From the NCBI RefSeq assembly GCF_945859685.1, contig NC_079148.1, forward strand, positions 49,982,421 to 50,046,420: a stretch of 64,000 nt of DNA, in the 5' to 3' direction. Source of the stretch: Eupeodes corollae. Lineage: Eukaryota > Arthropoda > Insecta > Diptera > Syrphidae. A program made the position numbers and the translations under genes. The notes under the pieces were generated by a model, which was not told where the DNA came from, searched no databases, and saw only the letters and a program-made list of their open reading frames with translations. The stretch's first letter is position 1, and every line of letters begins with the position of its first letter. This document shows, piece by piece, positions 11,858 through 23,560 of this stretch.

Positions 11858-14800
11858 ATATTAAAGGTACAAAAAACCCTTTTAAAGTTTGCTAATTATA
11901 AAAAAAAATTACTGATTTTAGTTAAGCGTTTTTCAAGTTGTGTTATAAAACACTAACTTTTGAACTATTAGATATCATCATACTTAAAAAAAATGGTTAA
12001 CTACCATTTTTATTTAGGGAATCGTGCAAAATATTCTCGTTTCAAACGTTGTCGAACGTTAAATCTTTTTTACAAAATCTAAGATTTAAATAAGATGTTC
12101 AGTATTTTTAAAGTATTTGCTTATAAGCATATTGTTCACGTTAGCATTTAACGAATTGAAATAAATAAATAATCAAAGGTTAATAGTATTAAATTTTTGA
12201 GTTGATCTCATAGTTTTTACTTGTCAAATGTCAAAAGATGTTTGCTTTAAAAGTGTCAGCTGCTCAATAAGTGGGTTATTTAAATGAAACCTCTTATTGG
12301 AAAACCTTTACTATATTGCGTTAAACCATAAGCTTCATTTCTCAAAAACAGTAATAAATTTAAATTGTCAGATGATCAAAATCTACAACTTTTCGGACTT
12401 TGCGTGGGAACAATGATCTTTTTTTTTTAAATGTTGTTTTTAAATGCACTTTGGAAATATTCCTCGCTAAACATATGTAATTTAAATATACGTCCTAATG
12501 TACTTGAAAATCAACAATCGATTTGCTTTCATCTTAAAACGATGCATTTTCTCATTCTCATGGATGGCACATCAAATAAGTATATGTATAAAGATCATGC
12601 CTCATCACATAAACTTACATAATCTTTTCATTATAGCTACATATGTATGTATATAGATATATTTGAGTTATTATATGCATGCCGCTAAAAGATCAAAACA
12701 AACGCAGAATAACACACAAGCCTCTATCTTGTGTGGAGCCCCCTTAAACAAACATTGTTACATCGTTAAAAATTGTATTTTTGCAAAAATTTTAATAGCT
12801 TAAATCTGAAAGATGTTGCCGCTTTTGTCGGTTTCACATCGTTTTAAATTTATAAATATAAACATATGTATCTACATCATATGCATATGTATAAAAATAT
12901 CCCACAGTTTTTATTTTTACTATTTTGATGATAATTACAGTATACAGTTGGCTAATATTAGCGCGAGCACACAAGGACGAATCTTTTGCAACTCGGATTC
13001 AAATCACCACATTTTGTCATCATATTTCGCATCAACGAAATCCTTAAAACCGACATAAAACACAAATACAATACGGTACATATACATAGATACCCAGATA
13101 TCGGAGAGTTGGAAATAATTTCACAAAAAAGATTCAAATTCTATATGTAATCAAATCACTAATAACACCATCTATTTATTTCCAAATGGTTTGTAGGCTA
13201 GTATACAGTATACACAGCAGGGCGGTGGCACAATGCGGCGTACAGACGCACGGTGCGGCGGCGCGCGGCGTGGTAAAGCGGCGGCGGTAGTTACCCGGGT
13301 ATTAATTAAAATGTCAACAAAATGTGTTGTCATATAGATTGATGCCCCTGCACTGTTTCCCAATTCGAAACCAGACATGGGTGTGGGTGATTCCGCTGCC
13401 ATAAAGCTGATGATGATGGCGATGGGTGTCATCGACACTATGCCGTCGTCGTCGTCGTTTTCGGTCGTGGGTTGCAGCCGCTATACGCACAGCATTACCT
13501 CCTCGCCGGCCGTGCTGCTCCGCACCGCACCGGTCGATCGGTCATATCGCCTCGTTGGACTTAGTTGATGGTTTTAATGAGAATCGCCACTAGAGTAAGT
13601 GGGGCGGACCGCGCTGCACTAATCGGATTTCGTTAGTTGCGATGATGATGGAAATGATTATGATGCTGGCTGATAAATTTAATTGTATCCTTTTCGGCCT
13701 ACCCGCTTTGTCATAGTTGACAGTTCTTTTTTTTCTATATTTTGTATCATATATACACGGAGTGTCTCATTATTATATGAGTTTTATTTGAAATGAAACA
13801 TGAGGGCTGCTGTCATATGGGAATGGCCGATGTGATGCAGCCTCGTGTCACAAAACACCACCCTTCTTTTGGCTGCAACCTGGGACTGGTGCTTTTATCA
13901 TAAGTACAAAGATTCTATTCATATTCTTTGATCACAGATTAAGATTTCATTTCGCATTTGAACTTATGCCTTTGCAACTTTCAAGGAATTGCTAAGTATT
14001 TATGCTTATATAGTAACGATTAATGTCCTTCCAGGATGTTCCTATATCCAACCGCGCCGCCATCCACTGCGTAGTATGATTTGAACGTGTTTTTCTATTT
14101 CCCCTTTTTTATTTTCGTTGATCCTAAGATTTGCAACATTTTGTATAGAACTTTTTGACATTGAAAACTTTCGTCGTTTATAAGTAGTATAAGAAGTAAA
14201 GGAAGGCTATAGGTAAGCTGAAGAAGAGGCATTTTTTGTAAGGGTATAAAAGAGAACCAAATTTGAGGAAAATAGATTATAGAGGGCGACACACGTGCCA
14301 ATAATGATGTTTTGGGTGTTATTTTATTTTTATATACGGATATGAATTCGAAGGCGTGATGTCATTATTTTGATATAATGCAGAGATTCGGAATACCTTT
14401 TGTTGTACTGATGTGTTTGCAAGAAGTGTGATTTTTGAGGGTACAATAAAATTGCCCATTAAAGATGTTTGGAGTACATACGAGTTCGTATAACTCGTGT
14501 AGACGTATGTAAACGCAGATGTTTTATATAGGATTTTTTAATTTATATAAAGCGAAGACTGACAGTGTTGCACACTAAAATAAGAATATAGACTTTTAAT
14601 CTCTTTAGCTTAGAAATACAAAATTAACTTTTAATTTATTTCAATGAGTAAAAGAAATAATACTTTTGTAATACTTCTAGAGTCTAACTATCAATAATTC
14701 CTTTTTTTAAGACTTTTGCAGCAGTCAAAATAAGAACGGTGAGAAATTTCCTAGTTGGCACCGCAATTTATTGAATTTATCTAAAATATGGTCCGATACA

Positions 14801-14930
14801 TGTTTTGTGAAGACGTTAAAAGGAGTTGTATTTTTTTTAATTGAACTATTAATAGCAGAGCTCTGTTATAGTGAATTTAAGTTGAAACGGTGAATTTTAT
14901 TTTGAAGCTAAGGCAATTCGATCAAAGAAT
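11858..14930. other. Unassigned intergenic DNA with a GC-rich island
   Basis: No gene recognised. The stretch is AT-rich apart from the island at about 13190-13570, which is listed separately. Confidence 0.45.
13190..13570. other. GC-rich island of unknown role
   Basis: Sharp rise in G+C against a strongly AT-rich background, with CGGCGG/GCGGCG runs at 13205-13290 and a CGT repeat near 13443-13457. Frames are open on both strands (13377-13568 plus, 13172-13438 minus), but the peptides are simple-sequence-like and match nothing I know. It could be an enhancer, the promoter of a non-coding RNA, or a small exon. Confidence 0.45.
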
Positions 14931-14934
14931 AAGG

Positions 14935-17740
14935 CAGCGCAACAGCTCGTAGAGAACCAGAGCTTAGTGTATTACAAGGTTAGGTTAGGTTGGAGTGGCT
15001 GTCCAGATGTCATTGACGCACGTAGACCTCAAGGGTCCATTGTGATACCACTAATGAAGTTACTAATGGGAGAGTAATGAACTTAAACAAACCATTTTGT
15101 ACTTTAAATAAAGTTAGAGAGACATTTTGTGTCAATCGTTGCCAGTTCACTGGTGTTATCGAAGAAGGGATTACCGAGAAAGTAATTCCTTCTAATGGAG
15201 AATGCTGGACATGTACATAGAAGGTGTTAGACTGTTTCCTCTTCCTCCTCGTCCATGTAGCTTCTACAGAAGTCATTTGTGTAGATCCCTAGCCTCAGAG
15301 CATGTCTTCCTATGAGGCAGTGTCCTGTTATTACTCCAGTTGTAGAGCTTATACTTTGTCAGCTCAGGGATATCAAGCCTTTTGACCGTTTTAAGTCCAT
15401 GCTTGGCTATATTTGCTTGGTTGTATTCTGTGACCATCTAGCATTTGTTGATTCTAGAGCATATTGTTTGTGAAGATATTTGCATGTAGCAAGTGGTGTT
15501 CCTATGTTATGTTTTGTCTAACATTAGCCAGAAGTGTTCCGTTTTTGGCGAGCTCATCGGCTTTGCAATTTCCCGGAATGTCTCTGTGGCCCGGCACCCA
15601 AATGAGGTGAATGTTAAACTGTTCCGTCATCTCATTCAGAGATGATTGACAATCGTGGACTGTTCGAGAGTTTGTGGAGACAGACGCGAGATTTAAGAGC
15701 GGCTTGGCTGTCCGAGAAGATTCGTATATCCTTACAAGATATAACGTTTTCTTTGAGCCAGGATAGTGCTTCTTTAATCGCCATTACTTCTGCCTGGAAT
15801 ACACTGCATTGATTGGGAAGTCTGTGGGATAAACTGAGATTCAGTTGTTCTGAATAGATACCACTTCCTACTCCGTAATCGGTCTTTGAACCGTCTGTAT
15901 AGAAGTGTACCGCATCGTCTTCCAGGGTCTCTGTCCTTCCCAAGAAGATCTGGAAGGGATGGACACATGGAAGCTTTTACCGAATACCATTTTTGAGGTG
16001 GTATAGTCTAAGCAATCTGTGATAGATTTAAGATTGTCTAGAATAGTAGTATGTCCAGTATTGTTACTGTTCCATTCAGAGAAAATGTCAAGAGGTGTTA
16101 GGTTTAAAAGCACTTCCAGTGCTGCGGTTGGTGTTGAGCGAAGTGCTCCTGTGATGCGCATACATGCTGATCGCTGGAATTTGATGAGCTTATTTAGATT
16201 TACCATCTTGTCCAGTGCGGTCCACCATACGACAACTCCGTTAATGAATATCGGTCTGATTACCGAAGTGTATAGCCACTGGGTTGTTTTTGGAGAGAAT
16301 CCCCATTTTGAACCTATGGCCTTTTTACAAGTAAAAAGCGCTACAGTAGTCTTTTTTACTCTTTCATCAATATTTGCCTTCCAATTAAGTTTTGTTGTCT
16401 AAAATGAAGCCTAAATATTTAGCTTGATCGGAAAAGCTTAATGGTATTCCTTTTATCTTGGGTGGGCTAATCTGAGGAATTTTATATCTTTGCGAAAAGG
16501 TAATTAGTTCTGTTTTATGTGGATTGACGTCCAAGCCACATTGCTTAGTCCATTTTGTTAGCCTATTTAAAGCATTTTGTAGGAGTTCCGAGAGAACTTA
16601 TGGTTGTTTCCCAGATACAGATATCGCAACATCGTCAGCATAGGCAATCACCCTGAAACCCTTTGCTTCTAATGATGTTAGTAGGTCGTTTACTACCATT
16701 TTAAATAAAAGAGGCGAAAGGACCCCAACTTGGGGAGTACCTCGATTCACCGATCTGGTGGTAGTAAAACTTCTCATGTTAGAAATGATTGTCCTGCTTT
16801 TGAGCATGGGACTTAAAAGATCTATGAGTGATTTCTCTAATTTCAGCTTATCCATTGCTGTTGTGATCGCCTGGTAACTGACGTTGTTGAAAGATTCTTT
16901 AATATCTAGGAACGCTACTAGGTTATATTCTTTGTATTCAAGGGAATATTCAATAATACGTACCAGCGAATGAAGTGCTGATTCTACTGATTTTCCCTTA
17001 TATTAAGCATGTTGAGCTGTCGAAATGAGACATGGTTTTAAGTTATGTGTTAAATCAATCTTCCCAAGGTTGTAAGAAGAAAGGATGATAGGCTGATTGG
17101 TCGTAGATCTTTAGGGTTAACGTGTGAAGGTTTCCCTGCTTTAGGAATGAAAACTACTTTTGCCTTTCTCCAGGCTTTGGGAATATATTTCAACTATAAA
17201 CAGCTTGTCAGAATGATTTCCAATGGTGAAATGATCATGTCTGGGCATTTTTGTAGTTCGGCCGGAATGATTTCGTCTGGTCCTGGAGATTTATATGGAT
17301 CAATTGCAGTTTTTCCCGCGTTATAAGATCAACTAAATCGCTTGTAGAAGCTTGAGACTCTGATTTTGAGTCGTTGAGTATGTTAGAGCTACCTGAAAAG
17401 TAGGTGTCTAATAGCAGATTAATAGATTCTTCATCTGTGATAGTCAAAAGGTGCCTGCTTTTGTCTTTAAAGCACTGGATATTGTTGGACTTTTTGAGAG
17501 AATTTTACTGAGTCTTGAGGCTTCTGAAGTATTTTTTATTTTACCACAAAAGTTTCTCCAAGAAGACCTCTTACTCTTTCTTAATTCTTTTTTATATTGC
17601 TTTAGAGCTTGTTTGTATACGTCCCAGTCAGAAGTAGATCTAGTGTATTTAGGTCTATTGAAGAGTTTGTGATAGCTCTTTCTGAATGGTTCTAGTTATT
17701 TAGTGTATTACAAGCTCTCAACCATTTCTGTATGATAGTA
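14935..17740 (-). repeat. tRNA-derived SINE remnant, split by a LINE
   Basis: The 3' part of the SINE (minus orientation) is at 14935-14978 (GCGCAACAG...GAGAACCAGAGC) and resumes at 17700-17740 (CTCTCAACCATTTCTGT). The interruption is the LINE at 14979-17699, flanked by a duplicated TTAGTGTATTACAAG. The tRNA-like head is not recognisable beyond 17750, so the host copy was already eroded or truncated. Confidence 0.75.
14979..17699 (-). mobile_element. RNase H-bearing LINE (I/LOA/R1-type), 5'-truncated
   Basis: The minus strand reads a linker (QALKQYKKELRKSKRSSWR, about 17640-17580), the start of the reverse transcriptase, RGTPQ.GVLSPLLF and the catalytic VIAYADDVAIS (about 16740-16610). An RNase H domain follows, with YTDGSK, QAEVMAIKEAL and FSDSQAA (about 15905-15680), and then a C-terminal EEEEETV..LLCTCPAF zinc-knuckle-like end (about 15240-15190). 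The endonuclease half is missing, as is usual for 5'-truncated insertions. The 15-bp duplication TTAGTGTATTACAAG at 14964-14978 and 17700-17714 marks the insertion. The 3' end is not poly(A) but repeats of AACCT. Several frameshifts make it inactive. Confidence 0.9.
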
Positions 17741-17769
17741 ATTTCTCATCAAAACGTCTTCTCAGCTTG

Positions 17770-19830
17770 TTTAAAGGCTATAGATTTGAGTCCTCAAACT
17801 AGATTTATATAAGTTCACATGGCATACCATTACGCGCTTTGAAGACAGAAACAGCTTAGGTTCTTTTTGATTTGCTTGTAATGGGAGTATTGGTACTTCC
17901 ATTCAAAATTGGAGAAAAATTGAGAGTACACTTATGGAGCAATGCAAAAACGTATTTTTATATTGAAAGAAGCCAAGTTAAGAAAAAAAATTGAAGAGAT
18001 AATTTCATAAGAATTTGTAAGGTTGAAAAAGTTATGGGAGCCCAAGTTAAGTTCCAAGGTCCTGTAAATTTCTCTGTGAGTTGAGGCATCTGCGTCTTCT
18101 CTCCATTTTATTCGCATTTTGTCATCTATGTGCTCAATAAATATGTAAAGGGTTTCCTTCCATTGGGTTCTTGAGTCTCAGTTCAGTTGAAGAGGATAGT
18201 TGTAGCTCTCTGCTAGGTTCAGAATATCCTTATACCATAAGGTGTTATTGATGACTGCAAAGTTAATAAGTTTCCGTGGTAGTCTATAGTTGATATTGAG
18301 TTTTAGGGTTTGAATAAACAAAGCAGACATTCCTGTTTCAATCATCAACCTTTAATGAGGTGAAAATCCGGGTAGTTGAAATGTTATACGAAGGTAATAT
18401 CTTAACAATTTTTCAACCTTATCAAAGTATAAGTGGTCCCATGCCTGGGCACCATAAAACAAAATGGATTTCGCTACTGCTTTAAAAACTTGGTATTTTG
18501 CACTGTGCGCGATAATACTTTGGAAACAATTTCTCCATGTTGAATTAATTGCACACTTAGTTCGGGTTAGTTTTTCAGTTAAATGAGTTTCCATATTCAG
18601 ATTTAAGGTGAAAATCATTCCTAGGTACTTGTATTGCTTAACTACTTCGACTGATTCTCTCGCAAATACCCATTTCTCTGCTCTGGACATTCAACCTACA
18701 AAAAAAAAAAACAAATGGGGTGGCGCAACAGTCCGTTGTGAACCAGGGCCTATTGACTTACAACTCTCAACCATTCCTGTGTGCGAGTACTGTTGTCAGG
18801 AACGGAAGGGACCTACAATTTAAGGCCGAATCCAAACGGCTAGTTTGAGAAAGCACTTTTTCATGACAAGAATTACTCTTGAAGGATTTGTTAATTCCTC
18901 GCAAGAGGCAGTACCCGCGAAATTATTTTTTTTAAATTAAGCTGTCACAGGCAGGGATTGAACCCAAGACCCCTTGCATGACAGTCCAACGCACTAACCA
19001 TCACGCCACGGGTACTACTACTACACATTCTACCTACACCACTTTTGAATATCATAATTTTTGATTTGCTCAAGGTCCCAAAGATTACAGTATTCCGCAA
19101 CTCGATTGATCATCATTTGCATAGATTTGGGTGATTTAGCCAAAATGACAATATCGTCAACGTACAAAAGAGCCTTGATTACATTCCTGTGAAAAAGATT
19201 CCACCTGAGAGGTGATCAATGATGTCTTCGATGTAAAGGGCGAAAATTGATGGACTTGTGTTGCATCCTTGTCTGACTCCACCTTCTGTTGTAAACCACT
19301 CTGACAAATCGCTTCCGCAACATACAGCTGATTTAGTTTCATCGTACAAGCTTTCTTAGGTTTTAGCAAATTTGTGGCGATCAATGGTGTCAAAAGCAGC
19401 TTTCAAGTCTATGAAGAAAGCATATAACTTTTGGTTTTTAGCAATAAAACTTGCGGTAGCAAAAACATGTCATCGGCCGTGGCATAACCAGGACGAAATA
19501 TAGCTTGAAAATCTTTCAGAAGCTTGTTTTCGTTGATCCAAAGTTCTAGCCGGTTTTGGAGAATACTTGTAAAAATTTTAGATGATGAGTTCAACAGTGA
19601 AATTCCCCTATAGTTGGCTGGATCTTTGGAGCCTCCTTTTTTAAGAACCGGGTGAATTATTGCTTACTTGAAACCAATCGGTACGATTCCAGTTTCGAAT
19701 ATATTATTAAATGTTTCAGTTAGTGTGTTCTTGAATTCTGTTGAACTATATTTATAAAATTCCATGGTTATTCACTCCAATCCTGGAGCTTTTCGATCCT
19801 TCGCTTTAATGTTTTCTGATTCTTAGGCTT
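17770..19830 (-). pseudogene. LINE of the 62-kb family, copy 1, interrupted by a SINE
   Basis: On the minus strand the order is: a KAPG-like block (about 19800), DPANYRGISLLNSSSKIF (about 19610), the palm segment, LLYVDDIVILAKSP (about 19170-19125; the catalytic motif is YVDD), then after the SINE YKYLGMIFT (about 18630), AKYQVFKAVAKSILFYGAQ.W (about 18500-18440) and a C-terminal block to about 17800. The same architecture occurs at 52165-52800 and 61690-64000. The SINE at 18701-19024 splits it with a near-perfect 14-bp duplication. Frames are broken throughout. The LINE clade was not assigned. Confidence 0.85.
18701..19024 (-). repeat. tRNA-derived SINE, full-length copy
   Basis: Read on the minus strand it starts with a (GTA)n run. 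A tRNA-like head follows with an A-box region (GGCGTGATGGTTAGTGCG) and a B-box (GGGTTCAATCCC), then a body of about 200 bp. It ends GGACTGTTGCGCCACCCC plus a T-rich tail. The flanks carry ACATTC(A/T)ACCTACA at 18687-18700 and 19025-19038, a 14-bp target-site duplication with one mismatch. It sits inside a minus-strand LINE and is therefore younger than that LINE. Confidence 0.93.
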
Positions 19831-19967
19831 ATGCAGTGCACACTTAATACCAATTTGTATTAATAGATACTTTTCAAATGGTTAAATTGATCGTATTTTA
19901 CATAGCACAATGAATTTAACCTTGTCAGTGTAAAACAGTTGACAGTTTCACTGTCACACATATGAAT

Positions 19968-20875
19968 AAAAAGAAGCTGGGATGCGACCCTACACTGATA
20001 ACTCTCCATCCCGTCTGTCTATTTGTCTTGCTTAAAAGTTTGTTTATATGTACTCGTATCAATTTTTACCAAATTTGCGTACTATTTTTTGTAGATTTTA
20101 TTTTTTATGAACAAACAGACTGTTGGATTTTTATATAAAAATTACTGAATATCGAAAACAATATTTTCTGTGAAATAAAATAAGTTTGAAGCGAATATTT
20201 TCCATATTTGAAAAGCTATTTGAGTCGAAAGTAAATTTTTACCAAGTTTTAGTATTGTTTTTTTTTTTAGAGCTTTATTTTTTTTGTAAAAAAAACTGTC
20301 AATTAATTTTTTTTCAAAATTTTATCGAATGTTAACAACAATATTTCTTATAAGATAAAATTAGTTTGAAGCCAATATCTCAAAGTTTTGAAAAGATATT
20401 TGAGTCGAAAATCAATTTTTACCAACTTTTATTAATTTTTGTTTAGGTTTTTATTTTTGTTAAAAAACTGCCAATTAGATTTTTCTTAACATATTTCAGA
20501 ACGATGAAAACAAAATTTCTTATAAAATAAAATAAGTTTGAAGTCTAAATTTCAAGTTTTTGAAAAGATATTTGAATCGATATTCAATTTTTACCAACTT
20601 TGAGTAATTTTTTTTTAGATTTTTATTTTTATAAAAAAACTGTTAATTCGATTTTGCTTCAAATTTTATCAGATGTCAAAAACATTATCTTCGTTGCGCT
20701 AAATTGTTTTGGAGATGAAACCATATTTTAGTCGTAAAATATTGAAGGTGACAAATTTTTTTAATGGATTTTTTTCAAAAAATAATATACTTCTTTGATA
20801 TCACGTTTCAATATATTATGTAACATTTAATTCAAGTCTCTAGCGTTTTTGGTTCGTAAGATATTAAGGTTTAAC
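19968..20875 (+). repeat. 174-bp-monomer satellite-like element, copy 1 (right end missing)
   Basis: Begins with the family's left end (GCTGGGATGCGACCC, then ACTGATAACT.TCCATCCCGTCTG). Tandem monomers are anchored by the ACTGTCAATTCG-type motif at 20115, 20295, 20467 and 20639, a spacing of about 172-180 bp. The right part (CTCTAGCG.TTTTGGTTCG, about 20838) stops where the mariner-like remnant begins, so the right terminus is missing. Confidence 0.85.
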
Positions 20876-20967
20876 TCAAATTGGTTATAAATATTGTAAG
20901 ACCTGTACATCATCGTTACGCTCGTACCAAGGAAAATATCACGGCTTGTAAGTGAAAGTTTTTTTGC

Positions 20968-22912
20968 AGTAGTACCCGTGGCATGATGGTTAGTGCGTTG
21001 CACTACCTTAAAAATGGTCTTCAACAGGGAGCGGTGAATTCGTTGATTCTCTTCAGCATTTACACCAGCGATCTGATAGGTAGTCTTACAAAGGCAATTG
21101 CGTACGCCGACGATCTAATTGCGTACAGAACGTCCCGAAAGGTTGAGGTTATTAGAATTCTCTTGCAGCGTGATTTCGACAAGATTCAGCGATATTGCGA
21201 CGACTGGAAACTGAAAATAAATGTCCAGAAGTCAGAGACAATTCTGTTCCGGACTCCGTTGGCTGGGGCCACGAGGGATACGTGTAAGAATTGGCGCAAG
21301 ATGGCCATCGTTGATCTTCACGGGCAGCCATTAGAGAGCAAAAGTGTAGTGAAGTACCTCGGTATCTGGTTAGATCAGTATTTATATTTCGACAGACATA
21401 TAAATGCTGCTCTGACCAGGGCCAGAGGAGCTTTCGCTCTGACAAAACGGCTGTTTTTTAGCAGTCGGATTGACCCCAGAGTGAAGGTAATTTGCTACAT
21501 GGCCCTCATACGGCCAATGATCGTTTATGGTTGTCCTGTGTGGTTCAACGTTGCCCCTTCCCAGATGGAGAAGTTTCGGGTGTTCGAGCGGCAGTGTTTA
21601 AGACGCTGTACCGGCTTATATCGAACAGCTGAATCTTCTTATGTGCATTACTATTCAAACGAGGTCCTATACAACGGGGCTCGAATCAACAGAATTGACA
21701 ATTTCGTGATAAAACTCGTTCGAGGTCACATTGCAAGAGCTATGTCTTCGACCAACAATTTAATTTTCGGGGTGTTCTATCCGAACGACGAGTATTTTGA
21801 AAGTGCACGCTTGAGCGGGTTCATTCCACCAGAGGCATTCCTCTTTTAAGACACATGCAGTCTGATACAGGATAGATTGGCAGTGTCGTTAATCTACCAC
21901 GTCAGACGAAGAACCGTGGATAGGCGACTCCTGTACAATCGGGACGTCATGGCACAAGGCGGAGCAGAGCTCCTTCGGTGCAGTAGGGCTGTGTCCGAGC
22001 GGGACCGAACTGATAGGGTGAAGCAGGAGAACCAGTTTTGGTGGCTTCAATCAGCACTTGATAGTGGGTAGTCGGGATGGGGTTTTAAGCCTTGGCCGGC
22101 TTACATACTTGTTTTATAGTTTTAGGGTTTAGTTTTGAGTAGAATAGGCATGGTGGCACAAACAAAATACAAAAAAAAATAAAGAAATTAAAAGAAAAAA
22201 AAAAAAAAATTAAGAAACGTACAAAAAAGACAATAAAATATAAAAACGAAAACGTTAGATTTGCTGCTGTGGTTGTTCTAGTTTTAAGTAGTTTATAGGT
22301 AGAATAGGTAGTTTAAGTTAGCTTTAAGTTTTATTTAAGGACCTAACTTTAAGTAGTTTGTAAGTAAAAATAAATAAAAAAAGGATATTGATATTAGTTT
22401 TTTGTTCAAATTTTCTAATAAATACAAAAATAAATGAAATGAAATTTAAATGAAGTAAAATAGATCTTAGGGCCGAAAGGCATTAGTTTTTAGTGTTATA
22501 GTTTAACTTAGAGTTCCCGTATGGGACCATTAAGTTAGTTGTAAGATATGGATAATTAGGCTAGTTTTATGAATTTTTGTCTAGCTTTAAGATAGGTTTA
22601 AGAATGAATTAATAAAAATGAATTATATAAAAAAAAGTGCGTTGCACTGTCATGCCAGAGGTCTTGGGTTGGATCCCTGCCTATGCCATTTAAAGTCTTT
22701 TCACTTGTACTGCCTGTTGCGAGGAATTGACAAATTCTACAAGAGTAACTCTTGTCATGAAAAAGTGCTTTCTTAAAATAGCCGTTCGGATTCGGCTTAT
22801 AGTCTGTAGGACCCCTCCATTCCTGCAATTACTCGCACACAGGAATGGTTGAGAGTTGTTAGTCACTAGGCTCTAGTTCTCAACGTACTGTTGCACCACC
22901 CAATTTATTTTT
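20968..22912 (+). repeat. tRNA-derived SINE split by a LINE
   Basis: The head is at 20968-21004 (GTAGTACCCGTGGC, ATGGTTAGTGCG). The rest is at 22636-22912 (B-box-like GGGTTGGATCCC near 22670, then the body and a 3' end GTACTGTTGCACCACCC). The outer duplication AAGTGAA(A/T)GTTTT at 20950-20962 and 22913-22925 marks its insertion into the mariner-like gene. The SINE was then interrupted at 21005-22635. Confidence 0.9.
21005..22635 (+). mobile_element. I/jockey-group LINE, 5'-truncated, relatively fresh
   Basis: Inserted in the SINE with a perfect 13-bp duplication AGTGCGTTGCACT (20992-21004 and 22636-22648). It starts inside the reverse transcriptase at GLQQGAVNS. An open frame runs to a TAA at 21847-21849 and includes AIAYADDLIAY (the catalytic YADD is intact), VQKSETILFRTP, VKYLGIWLDQ and RPMIVYGCPVWF. 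Beyond the stop the same frame continues to 22071 (DRLAVSLIYHVRRR and RTDRVKQENQFW), so one stop codon separates two coding blocks. The 3' region is AT-rich and ends in an A-rich tail. The unbroken frame makes this one of the younger insertions in the window, but it lacks an endonuclease and is not autonomous. Confidence 0.92.
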
Positions 22913-23560
22913 AAGTGAATGTTTTCCGAAGAGCCAAATGTGTCGATTCCTCGTCGTTCTCAGGAATAAGGAGTTTGAGGATCTACACCTTCAATCATAT
23001 AAAGTCTAGCTCACACAACAACTTAAACCAGCTGATCATTCACAACATCGTAGATACGTCGAATGGGTCATTGATCAACAGGTGGTGGACCGAAATTGTT
23101 CGAACAAAATTTTCTTCAGCGACGAAGCACAATTCTCACCCGGTTAGTACGTTAATAAACAAAATTTTCGTATTTGGGGTTCTGAGAATCCCCAAGTAAT
23201 TGAAGAGAGGACATTTTATCCACAAAAAGTCACTGTTTGGTGCGCTCTTTGGTTTGGAGGTGTGTTTGGACCTTACATCATCGAAAACGACGAAGACGAT
23301 GGAACGACTGTCACCGTCATTTTGGAGCGTTATGTTCATATGATAACCTACTTTTTAAGCCTGCTATTGAAGAATATGACTTGGAAAATATGTGGTTTCA
23401 ACAAGACGATGCCATTTCCTGACCGTGTAACCGCTGGGCTTTTTTGCCGGGCAACGTGAAAGACCGTGTTTATACAAATAAAATTTTAACTCCTGAGCAG
23501 TTAAATTAGCTCAAAGGAAATCGATGCTTTCAACAATTCGGGTGGTGGTCTTTTAAATGA

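Larger units (their letters stand above)
20876..23560 (+). pseudogene. mariner-type transposase remnant, split by a SINE and a LINE
   Basis: The left piece (20876-20955) reads VRPVHHRYARTKENITA, a block typical of one insect mariner-like group. The coding sequence resumes at 22914 after the SINE with a segment matching the family's proline/arginine-rich linker, then QLTQQLKPADHS..RRYVEWV (about 22998-23070) and IFFSDEAQFS, which carries a catalytic aspartate (about 23110). VTVWCALWFGGVFGPYIIEND (approximate, about 23230-23290) and IEEYDLENMWFQQDDA (about 23370-23415, the second catalytic aspartate region) follow, then a deletion to the KDRVY block at 23460. Frameshifts abound and the N-terminus is absent. 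Dead copy. Confidence 0.87.

Noticed and set aside
14979..14995. Telomere tract
   Set aside because: Only about two and a half TTAGG-like units, located exactly at the 3' end of a LINE with a target duplication. It is the element's tail, not a telomere.
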